This document shows, one piece after another, positions 20,170-32,944 of a stretch of 64,000 nucleotides of DNA. Both the position numbers and the translations under genes were made by a program. Location of the stretch: contig NZ_JAGGKL010000001.1 of the NCBI RefSeq assembly GCF_017873625.1, positions 273,001 to 337,000 of the forward strand, in the 5' to 3' direction. The number at the start of each line of letters is the position of its first letter. Position 1 is the stretch's first letter. A model generated the notes under the pieces. It worked only from the letters and a program-made list of their open reading frames with translations. It was not told the DNA's origin and made no database searches. Origin of the DNA: Methanobacterium petrolearium. GTDB lineage: Archaea; Methanobacteriota; Methanobacteria; Methanobacteriales; Methanobacteriaceae.

Positions 20170-20526
20170 ATGGATATTGACTGGGGCGCAGTAATTATTG
20201 GATTTATCCTGTCCATAATCCTGGGAGGCATTTTAGCTGTGATTATCCCTGGAGTTGGTGCATTGTTAGGCTGGTTAATAGCAGGAATCGTGGTTGGATA
20301 TATGGTAGGAGGTACTGCTGGTAATGGTGCGGCAAATGGTGCAGTATCTGGTTTATTCGGAGCAATAATCGTCTCAATATTGCTTTTGATATTCGGAACC
20401 CTGATCCTGGGATTAATAGGATTCGCAGCAGCCACGGCGACGTCATTCATACTGATCATAGGATCCTTAGGGGTTTTGATCATAATGGCAGTTGGAGGAG
20501 CTATTGGAGCTGCAATCAAAGGATAA
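20170..20526 (+). CDS. Small DUF5518-like membrane protein 1
   Basis: A 118-residue protein of four predicted membrane helices, rich in Gly, Ala and Ile. Helix 2 has a glycine-zipper-like run GWLIAGIVVGYMVGG, and the loop contains GNGAANGAVSGLFGA. A frame opens at a GTG at 20161, but GAGGTGA immediately before the ATG at 20170 decides the start. A TATA-like TATATAAAATGG lies near 20130. It is the first of three paralogues in a row. Assignment to DUF5518 is from remembered family features. Function unknown. Confidence 0.8.
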   Translation: MDIDWGAVIIGFILSIILGGILAVIIPGVGALLGWLIAGIVVGYMVGGTAGNGAANGAVSGLFGAIIVSILLLIFGTLILGLIGFAAATATSFILIIGSLGVLIIMAVGGAIGAAIKG

Positions 20527-20679
20527 CCAGTAAACCTGTGAACAAATTAAAAAAATCTTTTCTATTTTTTTTAAGATTTAACTTATATTTTTCAGTTAAG
20601 TTTATTTTCCTTGAATCCAACCATATAATAAATTCATATTACTCTGGGTAATGATGATTGGATTTATGAAGGTAAAATC

Positions 20680-21105
20680 ATGATTGATCAAAAAAATGTT
20701 ATTATTGGAACAATAATTGCTGTAATTCTACTTTTTATTCTAGGAAAGTTACTGACCGGTCCTGCATATACTGGCATCATTGGTAGTTTTATAGCCCTGA
20801 TTGTGGCAGGTATTGTGGTTGGGTATTTAGTGAACAACAGTGTCAAAATTGGAGCAATGAACGGAGCCCTGGCAGGACTTTTAACTGGTGTAATCTACAT
20901 TATCTTGATATATCTAATGTCAGGATTTTCAAAAGAAGTGGTTGCATTCCTTATAATAGCCTCCATGTGGTATATTCCTTTATTTATTCTGTTAGGCGTC
21001 GGTGGGGGGATAATGGGGTCAGTGATTAAAATATACCAGCAAGGCAAAAAATCCCCAGAAGATGAAGTACCAGTTGAATCCCCTAAAAAAGATGAAGAAA
21101 AATAA
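20680..21105 (+). CDS. Small DUF5518-like membrane protein 2
   Basis: A 141-residue paralogue of the preceding gene. It has the same helix order and the shared core GIVVGYLVNNSVKIGAMNGALAGLLTG, followed by a charged cytoplasmic tail (KKSPEDEVPVESPKKDEEK) that the first protein lacks. GAAGGTAAAATC precedes the ATG. The next paralogue starts three bases after its stop codon, so genes 2 and 3 are surely co-transcribed. Confidence 0.8.
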   Translation: MIDQKNVIIGTIIAVILLFILGKLLTGPAYTGIIGSFIALIVAGIVVGYLVNNSVKIGAMNGALAGLLTGVIYIILIYLMSGFSKEVVAFLIIASMWYIPLFILLGVGGGIMGSVIKIYQQGKKSPEDEVPVESPKKDEEK

Positions 21106-21108
21106 GAG

Positions 21109-21528
21109 ATGGTAAAAATGGTAGACTGGAAAGCAGTGGGAGTTGGATCTGTTGTCAATGCAGTTTTATCTATTGTTTTAACCATTGCATTTTTCCCCCT
21201 ATTCTTTTTAGGCCCAATAATAGGAGGATTACTGGCAACCTATATTGGAGAAGGGGATAAAAAGGATGCCCTGGCAGAAGGTGCATTAACTGGTATCATA
21301 GGTGGGCTGATTATTGGTATACTGTTTATAGCAGGATTCGGAGCTTTAAGTGCCATAATCGGTTTAATATTTGCAAAAATCGGCATTCTGGCAGGAGCAA
21401 TGACTCTTATTGCAGGAGTCTTCATCACCGTGGTGGTGATGTTTTTAGGGGCAGTTCTGGGTGCAATTGGTGGTGTAATTGGTGTTGAAATCCGGGAAAA
21501 CGGTCAGGGTAATGAAATTGAAGTTTAA
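21109..21528 (+). CDS. Small DUF5518-like membrane protein 3
   Basis: A 139-residue third paralogue with four predicted helices. The motif GGLLATYIGEGDKKDALAEGALTGIIGGLIIG corresponds to the GYxVGG...NGA region of the others. ATGs at 21109 and 21118 are both possible; MVDWKAVGVGS from the second aligns best with the MDIDWGAVIIG start of gene 1. A U-rich stretch follows the stop codon. Function unknown. Confidence 0.8.
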   Translation: MVKMVDWKAVGVGSVVNAVLSIVLTIAFFPLFFLGPIIGGLLATYIGEGDKKDALAEGALTGIIGGLIIGILFIAGFGALSAIIGLIFAKIGILAGAMTLIAGVFITVVVMFLGAVLGAIGGVIGVEIRENGQGNEIEV

Positions 21529-21608
21529 TCTTTTTTTATTTCATGTTGTAGGTAAATAGAAGGGGTCATTTTTGGTAATTTTTGAAAAAATCAATTCTAT
21601 TAATCAAT

Positions 21609-22019
21609 CTATTTTTTTATTTTAATAATCCCTGAATCTGCGTCAACTTCCACCAGATCACCGTTGGTTAAAATCTCAAGAAAATCTTCTTCTGGATGGT
21701 CAACCATGGGGATACTGGCCATAATGGCTCCGGTAGCGATTATGGGCTCTGCTTCTTGGGCAATGATTGCCAGGGGAGCAGTGTTATTTTTAGCCATCTG
21801 GAAGATCACATAAGATCCCACAGTAGAGCCTTTACCAGAGGGAATAACCAATATTTTACCACTAATATTCTGTTGGTAGAGTTCATGCCCTCTATCTCTA
21901 ACATTTCCAGTATCTGGGTCAACACCACCCAGGAAACTTAAAGGATCATGGGATATGATAACTTCACCCTGGGCTTTTCCACGGGAAATTTTACGGCACG
22001 GTATAACGTTAGGGGTCAT
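21609..22019 (-). CDS. Phosphomevalonate dehydratase small subunit (aconitase X swivel domain, DUF126)
   Basis: A 136-residue swivel-domain protein. It has ISRGKAQGEVIISHDPLSFLGGVDPDTG at the start, the signature IPSGKGSTVGSY in the middle, and a final strand segment NGDLVEVDADSGIIKI. In archaea this small subunit pairs with an aconitase X large subunit to dehydrate 5-phosphomevalonate in the modified mevalonate route to isoprenoid lipids. The large-subunit gene is not in the window. AGGAGGTGA lies upstream of the ATG. Confidence 0.9.
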   Translation of the reverse strand: MTPNVIPCRKISRGKAQGEVIISHDPLSFLGGVDPDTGNVRDRGHELYQQNISGKILVIPSGKGSTVGSYVIFQMAKNNTAPLAIIAQEAEPIIATGAIMASIPMVDHPEEDFLEILTNGDLVEVDADSGIIKIKK

Positions 22020-22114
22020 GAATATTCTTCACCTCCTTAGTATAAAAAAATAAGGGATAAGTTAAAAAAACAAGCCTATCCTGATCTGGAAGTTTAAATT
22101 CCCATCAAACACTT

Positions 22115-23017
22115 TTATTCCAGTTCCAACTCCACTCCACCAATTATAGGTCTTAAAAAGTTGTATACAACTGTCATTATGATGTAGATCACGAACATGA
22201 CTATGAAATAACCCACCGTGTCAAATAAAAGGTAACCAACAGCAAACAATGGTTCTCCTACTGCAAAATACATGATAATTTGGGTTATGGAGAATAAAAA
22301 GTTTAGAACTGTGGTAACCACGGCAAGGATCAGGGCCAGGGGAACAGGTTTTATTTTCCTGATTTCAAAGAGGTTATCCTTTACAGAAGAGAATTTAAGT
22401 CGTATACCTCCCATTTTAGGTGCCAGGAAGTTGTATAATAATGCCAGTAGGGCGCTGTATACGAAGGTGATTATGAAAACCACTATGGGGGTCACGATTA
22501 TCATCAATATTATGCCAATTATTCCCAGGGCACCAAGACCCCCTAATTCTGACACAGCACTGGTGCTGCTGACAGCGGCAATGGCAGTTCCTTGAATTAC
22601 CAACATCATCAGGGGAGCCACTATAAGCATGATCAGGAAGGTCAAAATTGTGTAAACCGCGGATAACATTAGTGACAACGGAATTACAGGCATGGATATG
22701 ATTTCTTTCATATCTACCATTCCCAGTTTAATACCTCCTACCCTGGGCACCAGAAGATTGTAAATAAGGGCCACTAAAAATGAGGATAGAATGCTCAGTA
22801 AAAACGATCCCACTGGCAAAATGATAATGATGGTAATTGCAAGTGTTAACAGGATACTCAGGATGGTGCTGGCTGTGGATGGTAGAAAAACAGCCACCAG
22901 TCCCAGTACTATGATTAATATCAATGCGTATATGAGGCCCATAACTGCTGATATTGAAGAGGACATCAGAGTGAAGGGCACAATAGAAACGGATTTTATT
23001 TCCTTTATTTCTTCCAT
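22115..23017 (-). CDS. Membrane protein with three internal repeats (paralogue A)
   Basis: About 300 residues from the ATG at 23017, which has GGGAG about 10 bases upstream; a frame extends to 23056. The protein is three tandem modules of about 100 residues. Each starts with a motif like IKxVxxVPFxLM, continues through two or three membrane helices, and ends with (Y)NxLxPxxGGIxLxxx (NLLVPRVGGIKLGM, NFLAPKMGGIRLKF, NFLRPIIGGVELELE). I know no function. Paralogue B follows on the same strand upstream. The repeat plan suggests a lateral pseudo-threefold assembly in the membrane. Confidence 0.8.
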   Translation of the reverse strand: MEEIKEIKSVSIVPFTLMSSSISAVMGLIYALILIIVLGLVAVFLPSTASTILSILLTLAITIIIILPVGSFLLSILSSFLVALIYNLLVPRVGGIKLGMVDMKEIISMPVIPLSLMLSAVYTILTFLIMLIVAPLMMLVIQGTAIAAVSSTSAVSELGGLGALGIIGIILMIIVTPIVVFIITFVYSALLALLYNFLAPKMGGIRLKFSSVKDNLFEIRKIKPVPLALILAVVTTVLNFLFSITQIIMYFAVGEPLFAVGYLLFDTVGYFIVMFVIYIIMTVVYNFLRPIIGGVELELE

Positions 23018-23210
23018 GTTTTCATGTCTCCCAATGTGAAATATTAATTTATTCAATGTATTTTCTTAGTAATAATATTTTTCTAATTGGGAAAAAGTGG
23101 GAGTATCTAATTTACGAATATTAGGTTAAAAAAGGGTTTAATTAAATGTTCAAAAATGGTTTTTAAGAAAAATAAAAAAAAGGGGGGATAAATATTTAAT
23201 TAGAGATGGT

Positions 23211-24128
23211 TCATTCCAGCACCAGTTTGATTCCACCGATTTTTGGCTGTAGGAAGTTGTAGATTATTGTAGCCAGTGCCACTATAATGAAATACATTAT
23301 GAAATACATTATAGCGTATGTCACTAACCATATTATTGCTACAACAACGTCTCCTGTCATTATACCTGCTATAAGTCCATATATTGCTCCTAAAACAGCG
23401 AAAACTACGGATATTGATAGTGCTGCTGGTAAAACTGGTATGTTGGTTAGTTCAAAGCCATTTGCTGCTTCAGCGAATATCAGTTTCATTCCACCGATTT
23501 TTGGTATTATGATGTTGTAGAATATGGCGAAAAGTGCGTATAAGATGAATGATCCTATAAATGCCATTATTGGCACCAGGATAATCCAGAACAGGGCCCA
23601 GAAGCCTGATATTGCTCCGAAAAGTCCGCCAGTTGGAACTGTTGCATTGGTGGCGTTGGTTGCATTGATAACTGCAGAACCTGCGATGGGTATGACTCCG
23701 CTGACAAGTGAAAGTACTGAGCTACCAGCCAGTCCCATGTATAATCCCATGATGAAAGTTAGCACAGTAACTACACAAGCAAGTATCAGGGCAACAGATA
23801 TCACTGGAATTGATTTAACTTCGTCTCCTTCCATACCGAGTTTTATACCACCTACTTTGGGTGTTAATAGGTTGTATAACAATGCCATTACAAAGGCCAT
23901 TAGTATGTTCCAGAAGAACGCGGTTAGTGGATACAATATAATAATTGCTAACCCTAAAACTGTAATGAAAGCAGCAAAACTACTTGCTCCGGGTATGAAT
24001 GCAGCGATGCTTCCAAAGAATAGGATTATAAGAATAGCTGCGATAAAAGCCAAAATTGCGTGTATCGATGAAGACATCAATGTGAATGGTGCGGCTCTAA
24101 TGTGTTTAATTTCTTTGATATCGACCAT
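23211..24128 (-). CDS. Membrane protein with three internal repeats (paralogue B)
   Basis: A 305-residue protein with the same three-module plan as its neighbour. The module ends are NLLTPKVGGIKLGM, NIIIPKIGGMKLIF and NFLQPKIGGIKLVLE. The module starts are IKHIRAAPFTLM, VKSIPVISVALI and LTNIPVLPAALS. An insert NATNATNATVP in the second module could be an external, glycosylatable loop. A strong GGGAGGTGA precedes the ATG, better than in paralogue A, and about 150 bases separate the two genes, so each may have its own promoter. Confidence 0.82.
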   Translation of the reverse strand: MVDIKEIKHIRAAPFTLMSSSIHAILAFIAAILIILFFGSIAAFIPGASSFAAFITVLGLAIIILYPLTAFFWNILMAFVMALLYNLLTPKVGGIKLGMEGDEVKSIPVISVALILACVVTVLTFIMGLYMGLAGSSVLSLVSGVIPIAGSAVINATNATNATVPTGGLFGAISGFWALFWIILVPIMAFIGSFILYALFAIFYNIIIPKIGGMKLIFAEAANGFELTNIPVLPAALSISVVFAVLGAIYGLIAGIMTGDVVVAIIWLVTYAIMYFIMYFIIVALATIIYNFLQPKIGGIKLVLE

Positions 24129-24309
24129 TTTTTCACCTCCCTTTACAATAGATAATATATTATTTATCCATGGTTATATATTAAATTTTGGGTTTTAAAG
24201 GAGTTAAAAACAGGCAAAATAGGATATTAATAGATTAAAAAGGAGTATCAACTTTTTCAAAAGGAAATTAGAAAAAAGAAGAAATTAATTGGAAATCAGC
24301 AGTTAAAGT

Positions 24310-25659
24310 TTAAAACCATTTTTCAGATTCATCTAAAACCTTTTCCACAATCTTTACAGAAGATCCCAGATATGTATGTGGATCCATGATCTCATCAACT
24401 TCTTCAGGAGTTAAATAATTTTTTATCTCTCCCTGTTGAAGTATAACATCTTTCAAACCCATTCCGGATTTATTGGCTTCCAGAGCACACTTTCGGACCA
24501 GGGCGTAGGCAGTTTGTCTTCCCATACCTCTCCTGGTGAGTTCGGCCATGAAACGTTCGGCCATGATAAGTCCACCTGTTAAATTAAGATCCTTTTCAAT
24601 GTTTTCCGGGTAAAAAACCAGTTTTTCCATTAACCTGATGGTCAACTTTAAGATGTAATCAGTGAGGATGGACGCCTCAGGGAGCATGATCCTCTCAGAT
24701 GACGAGTTAGTCAGATCCCTTTCATGCCACAGGGCATTATTCTGAAGAGCAGGTGAAGGATATGCTTTTATAATCCTGGAAACACCACAAATTCTCTCAG
24801 CAGTGATAGGGTTCATTTTATGGGGCATGGTACTGGAGCCCACCTGTTTTTCCGGGTCGAAACTTTCCCCTACTTCTTTGATCTCTGTACGTTGCAGGTT
24901 ACGGATTTCCAGAGCTATTTTATCCAGAGTACTTGCAAGGTTAGCCAGGCACATAATGTATTCGGCATGGTTATCCCTCTGCACCACCTGGTTGGATATC
25001 AGTACGGGAGGAAGTCCCAATATTTCCGAAACCTTAAGATGAACATCCAGTCCATCTTCACCCAGGGCCGCAGTGGTACCAACTGCTCCGGTCATCATTC
25101 CAACGCACAACCTTCCTTTGCATGTTTCTAACCGATCATATTGTCGGTGAAGTTCATCAGCCCATAAGGCGAATTTCATCCCATAAGTAGTGGGGAGGGC
25201 GTGCTGGCCATGGGTCCTGCCAATACAAACCATTCTCTTATTTTCATCAGCAAGTTTAAGGATGATCCTGGCCAGGTGTTCTACTTTCTCCTGGATAATT
25301 TCAATGGAGTCCTTGAGAAGCATTGACTGGGAACTGTCAATGATGTCATTGGAAGTGGCACCAAAGTGCACGTATTCTCCAGCATCACCATCACACACTT
25401 CAGCTAATGCTTTAACCATTGAAGCAATGTCATGGTTGGTTTCCCGTTCGATTTCATCCACTCTTTCCTTGGTAACGTATTGAATGTTTGCTTTCTTGCT
25501 AATTTCAATTGCAGCTTCTTCAGGAATTAATTTAAGCTGGGCTTCTGCTTCTGCCAGGGCAGCTTCAACTTCCAGCATTTTTTGAAGTTTATGTTCTGAT
25601 TCCCAGATTCTTTTCATCTCAGGGGTTCCGTAACGAAATTCTATAGGGTGAATAGCCAT
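24310..25659 (-). CDS. purB: Adenylosuccinate lyase
   Basis: Purine biosynthesis enzyme of the fumarase/aspartase superfamily; it cleaves SAICAR and adenylosuccinate. The signature loop is SSTMPHKMNPITAE, and THGQHALPTTYG and FGATSNDIIDS hold other catalytic residues. Length is 449 from the ATG at 25659, which has AAGGAG 7 bases upstream; a TTG two codons earlier is the alternative. The Sec61-beta gene lies about 120 bases upstream on the same strand. Confidence 0.97.
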   Translation of the reverse strand: MAIHPIEFRYGTPEMKRIWESEHKLQKMLEVEAALAEAEAQLKLIPEEAAIEISKKANIQYVTKERVDEIERETNHDIASMVKALAEVCDGDAGEYVHFGATSNDIIDSSQSMLLKDSIEIIQEKVEHLARIILKLADENKRMVCIGRTHGQHALPTTYGMKFALWADELHRQYDRLETCKGRLCVGMMTGAVGTTAALGEDGLDVHLKVSEILGLPPVLISNQVVQRDNHAEYIMCLANLASTLDKIALEIRNLQRTEIKEVGESFDPEKQVGSSTMPHKMNPITAERICGVSRIIKAYPSPALQNNALWHERDLTNSSSERIMLPEASILTDYILKLTIRLMEKLVFYPENIEKDLNLTGGLIMAERFMAELTRRGMGRQTAYALVRKCALEANKSGMGLKDVILQQGEIKNYLTPEEVDEIMDPHTYLGSSVKIVEKVLDESEKWF

Positions 25660-25777
25660 GTTCAAACTCCTTAATATTTAAATTAGATTATAAAAAATTT
25701 CTAAAGATCAAAATATATGGAATTTTTTCCTCCTTGAGGTTTAAAAACCATGAGGGGTTTAAAAAAAGTAATATGGT

Positions 25778-25939
25778 TTAGGAATAGGAAAACCTGAGGG
25801 CGATGCAGAAAACAGCCAGAACTATGGTCATAATGATAACCTGTTCCGGGCTGAGTTTGGGGCCTTTGGTTTCCTCTTCAAAGTATCTGACCAGACCCGC
25901 CCCACTTGGTGGGAGGTATTTTTTTTCTTTTTTTGCCAA
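25778..25939 (-). CDS. secG: Preprotein translocase Sec61-beta (SecG) subunit
   Basis: A 53-residue membrane protein, too short for most gene callers. The N-terminus is basic (AKKEKKYLPPSGAGLVRYFEEE), followed by PKLSPEQVII and one membrane helix. The PPSGAGLVRYF core and PEQVI are the archaeal Sec61-beta signature. The start is a TTG at 25939 with GGTGAT just upstream. It is the non-essential third subunit of the SecYE translocation channel. No secY or secE is nearby. Confidence 0.93.
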   Translation of the reverse strand: MAKKEKKYLPPSGAGLVRYFEEETKGPKLSPEQVIIMTIVLAVFCIALRFSYS

Positions 25940-26269
25940 TTAAATCACCGTAATATCATGTATATTATTGTCAATTTTAGTATAAATTTCAATTTTAGTG
26001 TCAAATATTAATTCATATCTATGTTATATTCTTCCGCCTTATATTTGTAATGGTGATGGTATATATCCTATTTAATTTTCTCTTTAAGTGAATTGGATTT
26101 GGTTAAAAAAGTATAAATTCTTTCTTTGACAATAACAAATTAGTGGTGATTAAGTCGTGTTCATATTATATGGGGTTTGAATAAGATTCGAGTTCATTTT
26201 AGAGATGTAATGGCTTGAAAAGTACAAGATACTAATTATTTTCAGGATAAAAGGGATAAGGGAATTATC
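25940..26269. promoter_or_regulatory. Divergent intergenic region between secG and polC
   Basis: No gene seen. A direct repeat TCAATTTTAGT occurs twice at about 25970-26000, next to the secG start, and includes a TATA-like GTATAAATTT on the plus strand. The polC side has several AT-rich stretches. GGGATAAGGGAAT precedes the polC ATG. Confidence 0.3.
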
Positions 26270-29599
<3,330 letters not shown>

Positions 29600-29788
29600 A
29601 AATATTGTTCTGATAATAATGGTGATATCATAAAAATAGTTAGCAATCTGAACACTTTTGTTTATCAGAACAGTATGGATAATCGAAACAATTTTATAAC
29701 ATACAAATAGAAATAAAAAGTAGGTTAAAAAGCGGGGGTAATTAATATTACTTCTATATTAATTTTTAACGTGGAGGATGTGTAGAGA

Positions 29789-32095
29789 ATGAAGGATGCA
29801 CGTATTATTGCTGCGATACCAACCAAAGCGGAAAACTGTGTTTTAAAAAACAATGGGATATTTGAGAAGTTTAGCCACGAGAAAATATTAAAATCCTGTC
29901 TCATGGCAGGTGCTCCCTTGTGGGCAGCGGAAAAAATATCTTCTCAGGCAGCTACAGCTGCTTATGATGGTGTAACCACTAAGGAAATCAAAATGTGGGT
30001 TTACGATTCCTTAAAGCGTGTGGACACTAAAATGGCCGATAAATACCTTAGAACTAATCAGTTACGTGTTCGAACGTCCAGAGATACAATAGAGACTTTT
30101 GACAAGGCTAAAATTGAGAAAACATTGGTTGTCGAGACTGGTGCCAGTCCTGAACTGGCTGACCAAATAGCTACAGAAGTGTGGAAAGAAGTTAAAAAGC
30201 TGGATGTGGAATACCTCACCGCCCCTATGCTCAGGGAAATAGTAAACACCAAATTGGTAGAACACGGACTTGAAACCTATAGGCGCCGCTACACCAGGCT
30301 AGGGATACCTGTATTCAACATCACCAACCTCATTGAGAATGGGAGCCGGGATAATGCCAACATGATACACAACCCGGAAACTGTGCACAAATATGTGGCT
30401 GATGAAGCTCTTAAACAGTACGCCCTCCTTCATATATTACCTAACGAACTTGCTGACGCCCATATGGGTGGGGACATACATATACATGACCTGGAGTTCT
30501 TTGCAGGACGTCCCCTTAACTGTTTGCAGCATGATTTACGATTATTCATTAAACATGGATTAAAAGTGGATGGAACTGGAGACCACACCAGTGTGGCAGG
30601 ACCACCCAACCACATTGAAACTCTGATGAACCATTCTGGGGAAATAATGCTGGCAGCCCAGCAAAACATGAGTGGTGGCCAAGCAATGTGCCTATGGAAT
30701 GTTTTTGTGGCCCCATTCGCTGCCGGACTCCCCTATGATAAGGTTAAACAGGCAGTGCAGATGTTCATCTACAACTTGAACATGGCCTACGCTGCCCGAG
30801 GTAGTCAGGTTCCTTTCACTTCCATAAACATGGAATTCACTGTTCCGGACTTCCTGCAAGACGTACCAGCATATGGACCTAAAGGCAAATTGATGGGAGT
30901 ATATGGGGACTTTGAAGATGAAACCCGTGCTTTACAACGTGCATTCACAGAAATACTCATGAAGGGAGATTCTGATGGCAAACCCCACCTTTTCCCCAAC
31001 ACCATCTACGTTCTCAGGGATGAAGTACTCAAGGATGAATTCGCCGAGGATCTGAGTCTGGTGCACGAGTTATCAGCCAAGTATGGAAGCGCGTACTTCG
31101 TTAACATGCTACCAAAATACAGGGGTAACCTGGCCAACTACATGGGATGCCGTACCAGTTTAAGTGACAACTGGACTGGGGACTGGGAACAGGACTGCCT
31201 CAGAACAGGTAACTTGGCCTACGTTACTATTAACCTGCCCAGAATTGCTTATCAATCCAGGGATGAAGAAGACATCTTTGAATATTTGGATGGACACCTG
31301 CAACTAGCAGAACAGGTTCTCCTACTGCGCAGGGAACAGGCCATGAACTGTCTGAATGACTTTAACCTCCTTCCCTTCTTAACTCAGGAAACAGAGGGAG
31401 GTCGTTACTATCATGTGGAAAACTCCACCCTGTCCTTCGGTTTCGTGGGTTTGAATGAGATGCTCTTATCCCATTGTGGTGCAGGTATAGATGACGAAGA
31501 TGCCAGGAATCTGGGATTAAAGGTTATCAAGTTCATGAATCAGCGTGCTAATGAGCTGAAGGATGAAACTGGGTACCGGTGGACAGTGCTGCAAACTCCG
31601 GCAGAATCCACAGCTTACAGATTTGCCACATTGGACCGGGAAAAATTCCAGAATGATGTCATCACCCAGGGAGACCAACAGGCAGCATATTACACTAACA
31701 GTAGCCACGTTCCAGTTAACTCTGATGTGAATTTAGCGGAAAAAATCCGTATAGAAGGAAAATTCCACCCACTAACCCTGGGCGGCCACATATTCCATGC
31801 ATTCATGGGAGAAGCACACAGTGACCCACAATCACTCATGAGCCTCACAGACAAAATAGCCAGAAAATCGGATATAGGTTTCTGGGCATACAGTAGCGCC
31901 CTCAGTTTCTGCATAAAATGTAAAACCCTGATGAAAGGACTCCAAAACCAGTGTGCTACATGTGGAGAACAAAAAGAGGTAGAATGGTACGATCGTATCA
32001 CAGGTTACGTGCAACAAGTCGGACGCTCCAAATCCGCCAGCGGAGGATGGAATCCGGGAAAAATGAAGGAGTTACAGGATAGGAGAAGGTATTAA
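29789..32095 (+). CDS. nrdD: Anaerobic ribonucleoside-triphosphate reductase
   Basis: Class III glycyl-radical ribonucleotide reductase, 768 residues, supplying dNTPs in strict anaerobes. Two ATP-cone regulatory domains lie in tandem at the N-terminus: a divergent one at about 15-95 and a second one at about 100-180. The C-terminal zinc site is CIKC...CATCG, and the glycyl radical is expected in RITGYV near residue 738. GGAGG lies 11 bases before the ATG. The activase NrdG gene is not adjacent. The product has no intein. Confidence 0.97.
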   Translation: MKDARIIAAIPTKAENCVLKNNGIFEKFSHEKILKSCLMAGAPLWAAEKISSQAATAAYDGVTTKEIKMWVYDSLKRVDTKMADKYLRTNQLRVRTSRDTIETFDKAKIEKTLVVETGASPELADQIATEVWKEVKKLDVEYLTAPMLREIVNTKLVEHGLETYRRRYTRLGIPVFNITNLIENGSRDNANMIHNPETVHKYVADEALKQYALLHILPNELADAHMGGDIHIHDLEFFAGRPLNCLQHDLRLFIKHGLKVDGTGDHTSVAGPPNHIETLMNHSGEIMLAAQQNMSGGQAMCLWNVFVAPFAAGLPYDKVKQAVQMFIYNLNMAYAARGSQVPFTSINMEFTVPDFLQDVPAYGPKGKLMGVYGDFEDETRALQRAFTEILMKGDSDGKPHLFPNTIYVLRDEVLKDEFAEDLSLVHELSAKYGSAYFVNMLPKYRGNLANYMGCRTSLSDNWTGDWEQDCLRTGNLAYVTINLPRIAYQSRDEEDIFEYLDGHLQLAEQVLLLRREQAMNCLNDFNLLPFLTQETEGGRYYHVENSTLSFGFVGLNEMLLSHCGAGIDDEDARNLGLKVIKFMNQRANELKDETGYRWTVLQTPAESTAYRFATLDREKFQNDVITQGDQQAAYYTNSSHVPVNSDVNLAEKIRIEGKFHPLTLGGHIFHAFMGEAHSDPQSLMSLTDKIARKSDIGFWAYSSALSFCIKCKTLMKGLQNQCATCGEQKEVEWYDRITGYVQQVGRSKSASGGWNPGKMKELQDRRRY

Positions 32096-32267
32096 ACCTC
32101 ATCTCACTCTTTTTATCCCAACTTTTTTTTTAAATATTATTGGTCTATTCTATTTTTTTATTAGTTTATTCTTATTTTTAATCTGTTTATTACAATATTT
32201 GTCCTTTATATGTTCTAATTTAGTTTATTACAACTATTTTTAATCAAAAAAATGATTTAAGGGTAAC

Positions 32268-32633
32268 TCACGTCACCCTATTTCCATTCTGGGCATTAAT
32301 GTAGATGGGATCTTGGTAGGACTTCTCAGGGGAGTAAACCACCACAGGCACTTCCCATACTGTAACACCTTTATATGTGGTTAACGTGGGATTTTCCAGT
32401 TCAACACCCAGTCCAATGTACTGACCTGCCAGTTCTTTGGCTTTCGCTGCAGTTATATTAGTGGTATTGGTGACGTGGCTTTGATTTTGGGTTTGGTTGC
32501 GAATGGTATTGTTTACAGGGGTACTATTGTTGGTAGTGTTGTTTGATGTTGCAGGTGTCATCAAAAACCAGGTTCCAGCGGCTAAAATTACTACAATCAC
32601 AATTACAATAATTGCTATTAATCCCTTATTCAA
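32268..32633 (-). CDS. Membrane-anchored PepSY-like protein
   Basis: About 121 residues: an N-terminal membrane helix (GLIAIIVIVIVVILAAGTWFLM), an Asn/Thr-rich linker with many N-x-T/S sites, then a PepSY-like domain (ITAAKAKELAGQYIG...VWEVPVVVYSP...DPIYINAQNG). The frame opens at 32660, but GGAGGTGAAAGA directly precedes a TTG at 32633. That start removes nine residues and leaves the helix at the N-terminus, so I prefer it. The linker is likely glycosylated outside the cell. PepSY domains often inhibit proteases; here the function is unknown. Confidence 0.75.
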   Translation of the reverse strand: MNKGLIAIIVIVIVVILAAGTWFLMTPATSNNTTNNSTPVNNTIRNQTQNQSHVTNTTNITAAKAKELAGQYIGLGVELENPTLTTYKGVTVWEVPVVVYSPEKSYQDPIYINAQNGNRVT

Positions 32634-32647
32634 ATCTTTCACCTCCA

Positions 32648-32755
32648 TTTTATAATCCATTATACTTTATAATCCTAATTTTATAATCCATTATACTTTA
32701 TAATCCTAATTTTATAATCCATTATACTTTATAATCCTAGTTTTATAACTCATTA
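32648..32755. repeat. 31-bp tandem repeat, three full copies and a partial fourth
   Basis: Copies at 32648-32678, 32679-32709, 32710-32740 and a degraded one at 32741-32755. The first two are identical and the third differs at one base. Each unit contains two ATTATAAA-like TATA elements on the minus strand. The array sits immediately upstream of the PepSY-like gene. It has no spacers, so it is not a CRISPR. Confidence 0.9.
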
Positions 32756-32944
32756 GAATTCACAAACGATATATCATTTAACCAATTTTTCAGTGAAAAT
32801 TGTCACAGGGGATGTAGCAATGACATAATGGATGAAAAATAGCCACATCCTAACCCACTTGACAAATTATTAATAGGATAAATAACAGAAAATAGACTAT
32901 AAAAAGAATTTTAAAGGTCACTTGCCACTTGGAGGATGGTATCA

